64,000 nt of DNA from Melolontha melolontha (taxonomy: Eukaryota; Arthropoda; Insecta; Coleoptera; Scarabaeidae), in contig OW285236.1 in assembly GCA_935421215.2 (NCBI GenBank), positions 75,977,753 to 76,041,752 on the forward strand, written 5' to 3'. The first letter of the stretch is position 1; each line of letters begins with the position of its first letter. A model generated the notes under the pieces. The model was given only the letters and a program-made list of their open reading frames with translations, was not told the origin of the DNA and made no database searches. This document shows positions 32,440 to 42,300 of the stretch, piece after piece. Both the position numbers and the translations under genes were made by a program.

Positions 32440-33615
32440 TTTCAAAAACGTAGAGTTGTCATTTGACAGCTGTCAAATATTTATGTTAACCGAAGCGTCA
32501 AATTTTTAGTTGAATGTTTTGTCATTTACAAAAATACATCAAATAATAACAGAAAAACCCGTTAAAATTGTTAAAACCTACTACAAAAGTGTGGATTCAA
32601 ACGTAGCCACGTTCCGCGCAATTAGGAACGATTTTGACTGTCATAATTGTCCTACTGGCAAGATAGTGAAAAAATTTTAAGAAACGAGAATCGTGTGTTA
32701 GATATTCAGGGGTATGCGCATCATCGTAACGTAACGTCTGTTAAAAATATCGCCTCTGTGAGTGAAAGTGTGACCGAAGAGCCGAATTTGTCTATTCCAC
32801 GGCGTTCTCAGCAATTGGACCCGTTATGGCGAATTTTGCATCTGAATTTACATCCGTATAAATCAACAACGCAAGAGATACGTCAAATGGTCCTTGAGCC
32901 ACAGGCTGATGATTTTTCGAAAAATTATAATTTTTCTAACAAAATTCTCTTCAGCGATAAGGAACTTTTCTCACCCGTGGATACGTAAATAAGCAAAATT
33001 GTCGCACTTGGGGGTCTAAAAATTCTCGAATAATTGAAGGTAGGCCGTTATATCTAGAAAAAGTGACTGTGTGGTGCGCATTTTGGGTCTGGAGGCATCG
33101 TATTTTTTCGAAGGTGACGAGGGAAGAGCGGCTACTGTCAATTCGGAGCGGTATGGGCGAATGATAACAGACTTTTTCCGGACTGCGATTGAAGATATGG
33201 ACTTAGCCGATGTGGTTCTAGCAAGACGGTGCAACAAGCCACACAGCACGACTGATTTTGGCTCTATTGCGCGAGAAGTTTGCTAGGCGTCTAATTTCAC
33301 GTTTTGGCGACGTCTATTGGCCACCGAGACAATGCGATTTAACGCCCTTAGACTTTTTTATGCTTATGCAAAAGACCGTGTTTATGCGACCAATCCTCTA
33401 ACTTTAGAGCGCATTTGAAAGACAACATTCGTCAACTAATGGCCGATATACCAGCACAAATATGCCGAAAAGTGGTCCAAAATCACTTTGAAAGGATCGA
33501 GTGTTGCCACAAATCCCGAGGCGGCCTATTGAATGATATTGTATTTCTTGATAATAGCAAGGTCCAAACTTTATAATTAAAAAAAATTTTTTTTTGTTTT
33601 TTTACGCTTTTTTGG
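32440..33615 (+). mobile_element. Degenerate mariner
   Basis: The candidate ends are GGTTTCAAAAACGTAG at 32439 and an imperfect reverse (ACGCTTTTTTGGAAACC) at 33602-33618. The interior encodes, across frames, an insect mariner transposase in order: ESVTEEPNLSIPRRSQQ, LWRILHLNLHPYK, KILFSDKELF, KVTVWCA, FFEGDEGRAATVNSERYG and KDRVYATNPLTLE. Many stops and deletions, including loss of the second catalytic Asp region, show it is inactive. Confidence 0.75.
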
Positions 33616-34059
33616 AAACCTATAAATGGATAATCATTTATTTGTTCTGTAATTAGTATTTCCATGCTGGCAAATAAACAATACTATTGTTATTAGTATT
33701 ATTCTGCTTCTTGCCAATCACTAAATAAAAAACCTCCTTGAACATTCCACTCTCTGTAATGTCTGTACTATTAATCTTAAGATTACCTGTGTTTCAAGTC
33801 CTTTGCATCATTACTTCATATTATTCTCGTTTATGTATAAGATGATGATTAGAAACAGTTACAAACTTAGTTTTATATGGTATGGTTTAATAATATCGTA
33901 CACTTAACAACATTTAATACATTAAATTCCTGGAAATCTGAGTTACTAATTTCAAGATATTAAATTGAATTAATTATGCAAATCTATGAAATCAATTACT
34001 TCCTTTAATATCAATTTTAATTATTGTACTTATTGGTACTTATATATCGAAAAGTATAA
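33616..34059. other. Unannotated AT-rich stretch
   Basis: No feature recognised. Confidence 0.4.
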
Positions 34060-34385
34060 TTTAATTATTTTTAGAGATAAAGGATAATTTCGTAATATAG
34101 TAGGTACGTTGATGAGTTAAATATAATTAATTGAATCGAAAATAATAACAGGAACACATGACACTTGCATCCGTTGAAAATAGCAGTATGACATGTCAAA
34201 ATATTAGGCAAGTGGAAACAGTTACAGTTTCTTAAGAAAGCATAATGGGAGGTTATTTATTAATAATGTTTAGTAATGCTATATAACTGATGAAATAAAA
34301 TTTCCCTTTGAGTTCAAATTATAATTTTATTAATACTCACTACGTTCGTTTCGCTTCACCAGGTGAGGATAATTGTAATACAAAA
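34060..34385 (+). pseudogene. Decayed fourth CBM14 gene copy
   Basis: The promoter-like sequence AACACATGACACTTGC (about 34152) is followed by ATGGGAGGTTATTTATT (34245), matching the ATGAGAGGTT start and intron of the intact copies. At about 34345-34380 TTCGCTTCACCAGGTGAGG and ATAATTGTAAT match the domain segment FAYPGDNCN with a frameshift. TATA box, exon 2 and the C-terminal half are unrecognisable. Confidence 0.6.
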
Positions 34386-34619
34386 AACCCCAACAGTCTT
34401 CACTTTTATAGCTAAAGGTTAAGTACGCGGGGGTTTACGACTAATTGATATCATTACCAAATTGTTAAGTTCCACACTTATGACTATAATTACAGAATTA
34501 TAACTCTAACGTTATTAATTTAATATATAAAAAATTGTGCCAAATATCAATCGGAGAATTTATGCTTATAATTTAGGTACAAAATTAGGCCAATATCAAA
34601 CTTAATAAATCATTTATTC

Positions 34620-35330
34620 GACAAAAATGATTTTAAATATTTAGGTTTAATAATGGAGAGTTATTAACCTCTAATTGGTCATTAAAAATGAGGTTTAGTT
34701 TGTTTAACCTATTTTTTTTTAAACTTTCTAATAAATTCAATTTATTGCTTTTATCCCGTATGTGTAATATGTCCAATTTATTATTAAACTTACGTTTATG
34801 TTCCATACAAAGGTTTGCGTAAGTACAATCTGTTTTTGTAATTTGAAGCTGCTTTCATGTTCTTTTATGCGTGTAGAAAAGGATCTACCAGTTTGTCCAA
34901 TATAAGCTAATCCACATTCACAATTTAATTTATAGAAACCAGACTGTAAGTTCCTATCGGTTTTATCTTTACTATTGTTAATATAATTATGCAGTGTGTT
35001 GCAAGTTCTAAATGAAATAAGTGTATCCGTTGTTTTTTTCCAAGAATTCTTTAATTTTAATGGAAGGTGTGCCCATATATGTTAAAGATGCGTATTTTGA
35101 ATAAGGTTAGGTACTAGAGTGCAGATTAATGAAATGATTTTGTTTTTTATAAAGGAAGTTATTAATTAAGACTTTTGAGTAACCGTTATTTTTGGTTATG
35201 GTGTAAATTCTATTTAATGTTATGTTATAATTAACCTTCTTCATAGGAACATTAATTAACCTATGAAGAGGCAATGTAAGGTCTCGCACTTTCCTCTATT
35301 TCCCTAGATATATTCGAACTGTTAATTTAT
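34620..35330 (-). mobile_element. Penelope-like element fragment with GIY-YIG endonuclease
   Basis: Reading on the minus strand, 35107-35289 carries NRIYTITKNNGYSKVLINNF, the linker region after the reverse transcriptase. About 34870-34945 carries GFYKLNCECGLAYIGQTG then RSFSTRIKEHE, the GIY-YIG catalytic module. About 34690-34830 gives a C-terminal KLNLLESLKKN segment. Frameshifts separate the parts and the reverse transcriptase itself is absent, so it is 5'-truncated. Penelope-like enzymes are the likely movers of hammerhead-bearing retrozymes, which makes this the natural partner class for 2271-2885. Confidence 0.8.
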
Positions 35331-35342
35331 GTTTCGTCAAAA

Positions 35343-35390
35343 ATTACAAGCGGAACATCTTCTACATAAGGAAGATGTTCCGCTTGTAAT
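35343..35390. repeat. 20-bp hairpin
   Basis: ATTACAAGCGGAACATCTTC (35343-35362) pairs perfectly with 35371-35390 around an 8-base loop. It lies just upstream (on the minus strand) of the Penelope-like fragment. Confidence 0.92.
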
Positions 35391-35639
35391 TCAATTAAAA
35401 TAAATTTATTGAATGTAGTGGCGGTTTTTGTATAAGAGTTACAGAGCAGCAGAACAAATTAATTAATTTTGTAAAACAAAATTATTTAAATTAATTATAC
35501 TGACTGGTTCTTAATAATTAATAATGCGTATTCTGGCCAACACACGACTGTATATGCAACATTGCATACAAAACGTGTGCATAACGCACAGCAAAATTGG
35601 CAGCTCAAGTGGAGATATTTCACGCTGAACGGCGTGTTA

Positions 35640-35842
35640 GAAATCATTCTAAAATCGTTTAAAATGAATAGCGTTACATCTTTACAACTAAATAAATTTA
35701 GGTCGTTGTCTTATGAAGATAAAATTAAAGTAGAAGAAATTGGAGGGTGAACGCCGTAATTAAATATAGAAGTCAGAGGATCCAGTCGAAATAAAACCTA
35801 TAAAAGGCAATTTAATAGTAATTTATACACTAAATTCATGGT
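35640..35842 (+). pseudogene. N-terminal fragment of a ZMYM1-like hAT transposase
   Basis: The translation FRSLSYEDKIKVEEIG, then (after a frameshift) PNLNIEVRGSSRNKTYKR and QFNSNLYTKF, aligns with FSFEEKLKLKANGRPLVDI and KSYTRKFSSDIYSK of the element at 58620-62534. It ends abruptly where the antisense mariner begins, at about 35842. Confidence 0.65.
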
Positions 35843-36066
35843 TTCTCGACTTGGATGTGATGTGGCCCCATTCTGTTGAAACCACATGTATCTCAAATTT
35901 CGTTTTTCCAACTGCGGTCCAAGAAAATTACATAACATCGTAACACGGTATCATTCGGCATTAACTGCATCATCTTCAAAGAAAAACAGTCCTAAAATTC
36001 CAGCCCTTTAACACCGCATCATACAGTGACTTTTGGGGAGTGTAAAAGTAAAAAATGTGACTCATC
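35843..36066 (-). pseudogene. Mariner transposase, C-terminal side of a hAT-split copy
   Basis: The minus strand reads DESHFLLLHSPKVTV, CGVKG, and after frame changes GPQLEKRNLRYMWFQQNG and ATSHPSRET, the region around the second catalytic Asp. The first part joins in frame with the piece at 38339-38930 once the intervening hAT element is removed. Sequence after HPSRET is replaced by an unrelated hAT fragment. Confidence 0.7.
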
Positions 36067-38338
36067 CAAAAAAAAAACTGAAAAAATGCGCATAAATATG
36101 CTGATGTTTTAGCCTAAATATGCACCTCCTTATGAAAAATATGCAGGTAAAAAATACGAGGAACGTTAGAAAATGGAATACTGTAGAAACAAATTTTCTA
36201 TTATGTTTACTACAAATTTATTTAGAACATTTTACATCATTAACTATGAAAACAATGTACAATCACATATTTCTCAAAGTTTACAACAGAAAAATTGTGA
36301 CGCTTGTCTGAAAGCATGTATCTATATACTGAAAAGGTTCGTTCTACGTCGACGCTTGTTATAGGAGCAAATTTCAAATTAGAAATATCATCTATTGACA
36401 AGTCAATATTTTCTACTGAATCACCACACAAGATTTTAGCAATTTCCTTTAGCTTTTTAAAACCCTCATTTTTTCCTATCACACTTAAAAATTTTTCATA
36501 CACGGACTGTCCCACTCCTCCTTTAATATCAAAACATGGCTTTTCAAATTTGTTTATTATTTTAACGGTCTCGATTAGTGACATAAATTGTTTTTCTAAC
36601 TGCAATATAGAAGTGGAAGTAAAACTGTAATTGGCTTTAATAAACGCCAACTGTTGAGGTATTTCTTTACTCGAATACACCTTTTGGGCGTCTATCACAG
36701 ATTGTACATCCCTATCAAGGTCCATAATAATTGTCTTCATTCCTTCATAATGATTTGCATGAAAAATAGCAGCCTCTAACCGCGTTCCTCATCGTGGGAT
36801 TACTGGTTGAGCAGGAAGCGGAACACCGGGTAGATGTTTGTAAAACTGAACTCGTAATGCGGCCTTTAAAAATACTTTCTTAAAACTACTAATTAAAGTA
36901 TTTACTAAGGGAAAATGGTGTCTGACTTCTTCTGCAACAAGATTTAGTCCGTGCGCCAAGCAAGTTGTGTGAATTAAATTTGGGTAAATGATTTTCAAGT
37001 TGAAAGCTGCCTTCACCATGTATGGTGCAGCATCCGTCCAAAACAATAGAATTTTCTCTGTTGGAATCGATTCCGGTAAGAATAAAGTTGCCAGTTTTTC
37101 CTGTACAAACCTTGTTATTGTCAAATTATTTGCCTTTTCCAACTGTTTGGATGAAATTAAATAAGATTTTGCTGGAACCGATACGTTAAAAATACCAATC
37201 ACTAAATGAACTATGTATCGGCCCACACTGTTAGTAGTTTCATCTACGCATATATAAAGATAATTGTTTGCAACGACCTTCTTAATGCTATTCAATGTTT
37301 CTGCATAGATACAGCGAATATAATTTTTTCTTAACGTGCTCTCGTCGGGAATGTTATATTTGCTGATTTACTTTTGCAAAAATAACTTGACATTTAAATT
37401 GTTTAATTTATGTAGTGAAATATCTGCCGACATAAACATTTGACACAAATCTTCATTAAATTGTTCTTGTTCCGATTTTTTGGAAGTTGATGGCAAACAT
37501 TGCGGTAATGTTAGCTGACTCTTCTTCGCCAATTTCATCTTTGCTAGTTTTACAGCAAGAAATTGAGTTTTCATATGTTGGTCGACTTGGAACTTCTCTC
37601 ACTTATAATCTGCAAAAAAAAATATCACATCATCGGTTGTTTTCTTATAAAATAAATGTTAGTAAAAGATAGCGGAATAATTAAAAACTTAATTAGTTAA
37701 TTAATAAGAGGAAATAAACTTAAAATTTTACTCACAATTTTTCAGCATGCTACGCCAAACCCTTTTTCTCCATCCATACGTAATTCTGAATAAGGTGCAA
37801 TCCGTCCAGGCACAGTCGCTGTTTTCGGCATTTTTGCTATTATATATCACAACTCACAAGTTTCATTTCGAAAAGCCAACGTAAAATGATGTTTAAAATA
37901 AAATTACTTTCGAATATGGGAATAAATTTCTCCGAATAGCAAAGAAACACGTATACTCTAAATTTCTGGTAAAAGGTATTTTTGTATTTATTTAGAAGTT
38001 TTAAGGTATTAGATTTTCCTGGAATTTTGTCTCGGCCTGGATGTATGGGAAGAGCATTAATAAATTCTTGGAGGCGCTTATGGGAAAAGTAACGGGAAGA
38101 GGCTGAATAAAATGCTATTTTGAATTTAAAGAGGGCTGTTTAATTTTTGTTTGTTTGCTACATCCACGACATATTTTTAATAATGCCTATAATAAATTTG
38201 ATCTAGTAAATAAATAAAAATCGGATACTTAAAATATGCAAAAATGCTGAATTACTACAAAATATGCAAATAATGTACAAAATGCATATATTATAAAAAT
38301 ATGCAAATTTATGCAAACTGCATAAAATCCGGCCTTTA
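36067..38338 (-). mobile_element. hAT element 3, inserted into a mariner
   Basis: The right end (5' of the gene) is intact: GCATAAAATCCGGCCTTTA. The left end has lost about 18 terminal bases and starts within the poly-A stretch before CTGAAAAAATGCGC. Flanks CTCATCCA and CACATCAC are a degraded 8-bp duplication of CTCATCAC, as expected from the split mariner reading frame. It is about 2.27 kb, closely related to element 1 (8905-11215) and in better condition. Confidence 0.8.
36240..37831 (-). pseudogene. hAT transposase, element 3
   Basis: Exon 1 (37736-37831) starts MPKTATVPGRIAPYSEL and has a TGA in the zinc-finger Cys region. After the intron, 37368-37574 gives FNEDLCQMFMSADISLH. 36789-37295 gives NYLYICVDETTNSVGRYI and LLFWTDAAPYMVKAAFNL, and 36240-36740 gives IIMDLDRDVQSVID and the hAT dimerisation motif TSVDVERTFSVYRYM. 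Few lesions separate these blocks. The same protein family is decayed further in element 1. Confidence 0.8.
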
Positions 38339-38930
38339 CACATCACTCAGGCTAATTTTTGTGTGGAAACCATTAATTTTGTTATTTAAGTTTATAAACA
38401 TCTTGCTTGATGCTAAGCGTTTTTCATAATCTGTAATGAGTAGCGACTGCGCCATTCGAATTTTATAGGGATATAACTGAAGGTCTTTTTTCATAATTCG
38501 TCGTATAGAACCATCACTAAGTTGTAACTGCTGAGCATGGTTTCGTAATGTTTGTGACCTTTGACGCACATCGTTCCGTACACGTGTAATATTTACTTCG
38601 GTTTGGCTTGTGGGCGGTCGGCCAATATGGTGCGCTTCCCCCACGGAACCAGTAATGCAAAATTTTGATATTATATTGCGAATGGTTTGAATTTGGAGTA
38701 GGGCGATTACGATATTTTATTCGAAATTTTCTTTGCACGCACACAACACTTGAATTATTTTCATAATACCACTCAACTAGTTCTATTCACTCTTAGTTTG
38801 TGTAACGCTGTATAATAAATGCCTTACATGTTACAATACGACTGACGTTTTGTTCGCTGATTGCTACGATTTTAAATCGCTCAGTTATTTTTGCCGTACC
38901 TTTTATAATTAGGACTTAAATCAAATACAG
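38339..38930 (-). pseudogene. Mariner transposase, N-terminal side of the hAT-split copy
   Basis: The minus strand reads ENNSSVVCVQRKFRIKYRN, RNIISKFCITGSVGE, GRPPTSQTEVNITRVRND, LSDGSIRRIMKKDL and YPYKIRMAQSLL, ending FHTKISLSDV exactly at the hAT edge. These are the two helix-turn-helix motifs and linker of an insect mariner transposase. The missing Asp-Glu of the SDE motif resumes at 36066. Confidence 0.72.
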
Positions 38931-38950
38931 TACATATAATAAAAAAATAT

Positions 38951-38956
38951 TTTATT
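38951..38956 (-). terminator. Candidate polyadenylation signal of the Rb-family gene
   Basis: AATAAA on the minus strand lies about 250 bases after the stop codon at 39208. Another AATAAA overlaps the stop itself. No transcript end can be confirmed from sequence. Confidence 0.4.
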
Positions 38957-39207
38957 CAAGATCATTTGATTTTGTTGTTTAACAAGTACATAATTGACAA
39001 TCAATCTCGAATTACTCAAATTATAAATATTACATGTACAATTGCGAAAATAACTATTTTCTTATTTTCAGGAAAACATGATCATTTTACACAAAAATAT
39101 AAAACTCACTAACATTTCAAAATATGTTCCAATTAGTGGAATTACTAAAATATTGCAAATAAAATAACATACACGGGATTAAAACAATAATACAACTCTA
39201 TTGAATT

Positions 39208-39357
39208 TTATTCAGCCTCTATGTTTTGAACTCTTCTTTCTTCAATTAAAGTTGCAACTTTTCTGTTAGCAGGTCGCTTAACAAGTATGTCTGCATCATA
39301 ATTTTCTAATAATCTTTTACCGTTGGTATTTATTACGTTATTAATGTCCTTCAAGTC
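39208..39357 (-). CDS. Rbf: Rb-family gene, terminal coding exon
   Basis: 50 codons including the TAA stop, phase 0, acceptor TTTTTCTAG. It encodes DLKDINNVINTNGKRLLEN and ends QNIEAE, matching the C-terminus of insect Rb/RBL1 proteins. Confidence 0.9.
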   Translation of the reverse strand, partial: DLKDINNVINTNGKRLLENYDADILVKRPANRKVATLIEERRVQNIEAE

Positions 39358-42300
39358 CTAGAAAAATTAGTAAATTGATGTAAATTGGGTATGAACTTTA
39401 ATAATGTCAAAAGTTATTATTTACTGTACAATAAAACAAATGTACACTTTCATTGTTTGAAACGTGTAAAACTTGTTAATTCTTTTTCTTATTTTTCTAT
39501 TCAGTGAGGTATTATTGTGTACATGAACATTGCAAAAGTCATACCCTACTTCATATTTTTAACAAAACATTCTAATAAAAAAGTTGTAAAGATGTGGGAA
39601 TAAATTGTATAAAACAAAAACTTTCATAATAACTTCAAAATATTATTAAAAAACCGGGTGTGGAGAACACAATACAAGTTCATATTTATGTGAAAATTGC
39701 TATTCAGCTATGTGTTTCGTCTTACTATAGACTTCAGTGCATGATGTTGGGATAGACAAAATTCACAAATCCGTTACTACATTCAAACTAAGTCACAAAA
39801 ACAGCATGGAAAAATATTCAGCGCAGCTGATTGACTAATGTCAATATCACGAACGCCAAACTAACCATCGCCGTCCTCATGACAAAATCTAAGACTTAGC
39901 AAGTGGTTTCTATCGCACGATTAGTCATAACCGACGGAAATTGTATTACTGTATCTCCACTGTAAATCGAACAACTCCGACAGCGTACATAACAAAACAA
40001 TTTGAAACATACTTAGATTACACTCAAGTATGTTTCGAATTGTTTTGGAATAAATTGTGTTTTAATTAAGTATTGATAAATAAATCTACTGTAACATATT
40101 GTTTTGGTTTATGTATTGCAAAACATCTAATACTATTACAAATAATAAAATTTGAAAAATGAAAAAGTTACCAACTGCGCATCCTTAAAAGCAATGCTTC
40201 AATGCAAGTTTAAAACTGGCTGTAGTTGCAAATATTTGCGAATGCTAAAGCCTTTGCCGAAAATAATTTTTGTACTATAAAGTACTATAAACGTCCTAGC
40301 CATTTTGCCGAAACCAAACGTAGAGAAAAAACATTCTACGTGAACGATTCTCGATTAGTGATTTTGGACAACAAATAGCCAGGCTTGACGAAATTAATGC
40401 AAGCCAAGTACATTAAGTCGACGAGAACTCGTCAAACCGAAGTCAGAAAAAATTCTTTTAACATAACAATAGACATCCCGAATCTATAAAGTTCGCGATT
40501 AAAATTGAAGGCGAACGAAGACTTCTATTACTAAATGTACAAGGTGGCGCGCAGCAGACGCATGGATTTGAAATGATCATTGCATCCTTCCTAACGGTCC
40601 TAGTTGAGAGTGGAGTGGTTCAAAAGAGGGGGGTGGGAAGTTTATGTTCCACGCGGTTTCAGTCCCCATAATGGAGTTGAGCAACGTATTTTTTTGTGTA
40701 CAGACTGTTACATTCGTAATTTTCTTTCCTTATTTTTTATTCATATCGTCGTGCCCCGGTATATTCTTTTTGGATCTGCGAGTTTATTTCGTTCAACGCG
40801 TACTGTATCGCCCTCTGATTTTAATATTTTGTAATGGTATCGCCCCGATTGCATACGGGTGTAGAGATTCATTCGTACCGAGATGGTGATCGAATCCAAT
40901 TGTCAGTGGTAGTGTGTGTATCTTCGTATAAAAGGAAGTTTTTTCACGAGATCTACGACATTTTGAAATTTAGTCGCCTTTGCGGATCCTATCGTAGAAT
41001 GTGAAATATTTTTAGAATTGCGGTGTACCAACTAAGCTTGTAAGAGGAAACTCCCTTTTTGGCAAGTATAGTACCTTTTGGCGGCATTTCTTATACGGAC
41101 TCCGGCTTAATTAAAACTTCTTTTGCGAAGACAAAAATTCAGACACCTTCCACCTTAGTCTGTAACTACCGACGAATTTGATTCTCCATTGCCAACTAGT
41201 GGAGAAGAAGACGTAAGAAAATAAAAATTGCATTTTTTCGAGAGCTGATTGTCCATGTGACTTTCGTTTCCGGTTCAATAGATGTAGATACCGACCTGTG
41301 GGCAATTTACTGTGAACGTACTGTCTCGTATGACTTTCTTTAGCGCTATAATGTTTCTTACTTCTAAGACTAATTTAACGTTTTGAAATTTGATTACTCG
41401 TGCTTATCTATTTGTTAATTTAATTATAAGTTACCTATTTAATCTAAAGTTGATTAACGTTTTCGAATTATTCATTCATACTTGGAGGAATTGTGTAACG
41501 TAATATATTTTTGTAAGAGTTGTGAAATCTAATTACGATTTGAATTCTATTTATAATTAGCTTTGGTGGTTAATGATTTTATTTTTAACGTAATATTATT
41601 CTTTTTACTGTATTTGAATTTACTCTAAATTTCTATTCATTTTAGTTCATAATATTTTAAAGTAATTTTCTTATTACTGTTAGATTCTTGTTATAATAAT
41701 ATATTTTTTTTTATTTACCAGCCGTGTCTGTATGAACATTTGTTCTCGGTTTTGTGAGACTTGTATAAAAACTTTAGGGTTCTGGTGCATGGGCACTTAC
41801 GATATAGTCGATAATATTCTAGAAGTAGATTTGATTAAAATTTTTAATTACATGTAAGATAGTTTATTATGTGTATAACTGAGTGTATTATTTTGTACGA
41901 TTTTTTCTAAGGATCCATAGAAAAGGCTTTTATTTAAACTGTAGATCTAGACTAATTTTCGGAATTTTTTTTTTTAATTTTTATTTGCGTAATTATTTAA
42001 CTTAATTAATAAATACCTTAGTTTTTTATTTCTTGAGATATTTAGTAATGTGCTTTCAAATACATATTATGCTTAGTTTTTTTTTTGTTGTCTTTTGTAA
42101 CGTCTAAATTTCGTAATTCATAGTAGATCATATTTTTAAACAAGATATTTTTTTGATTGTATGGTTGTTATTAAATACCATTTTCATTTAGCGTTTTCTT
42201 TTTGATTAATCTAGTCTTTTCTTTGCCTTTTTTTCTCTCTTTAACGAGTTGGTTGCTTTGAACTTTTCTTTTCAAATTGCAGGTATTCTGTGGAGCATTT

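Noticed and set aside
32905..32930. CTGATGATTTTTCGAAA resembling a hammerhead core
   Set aside because: No stem II can form between CTGATGA and GAAA, no partner strands for stems I or III are nearby, and the sequence is part of a mariner reading frame.
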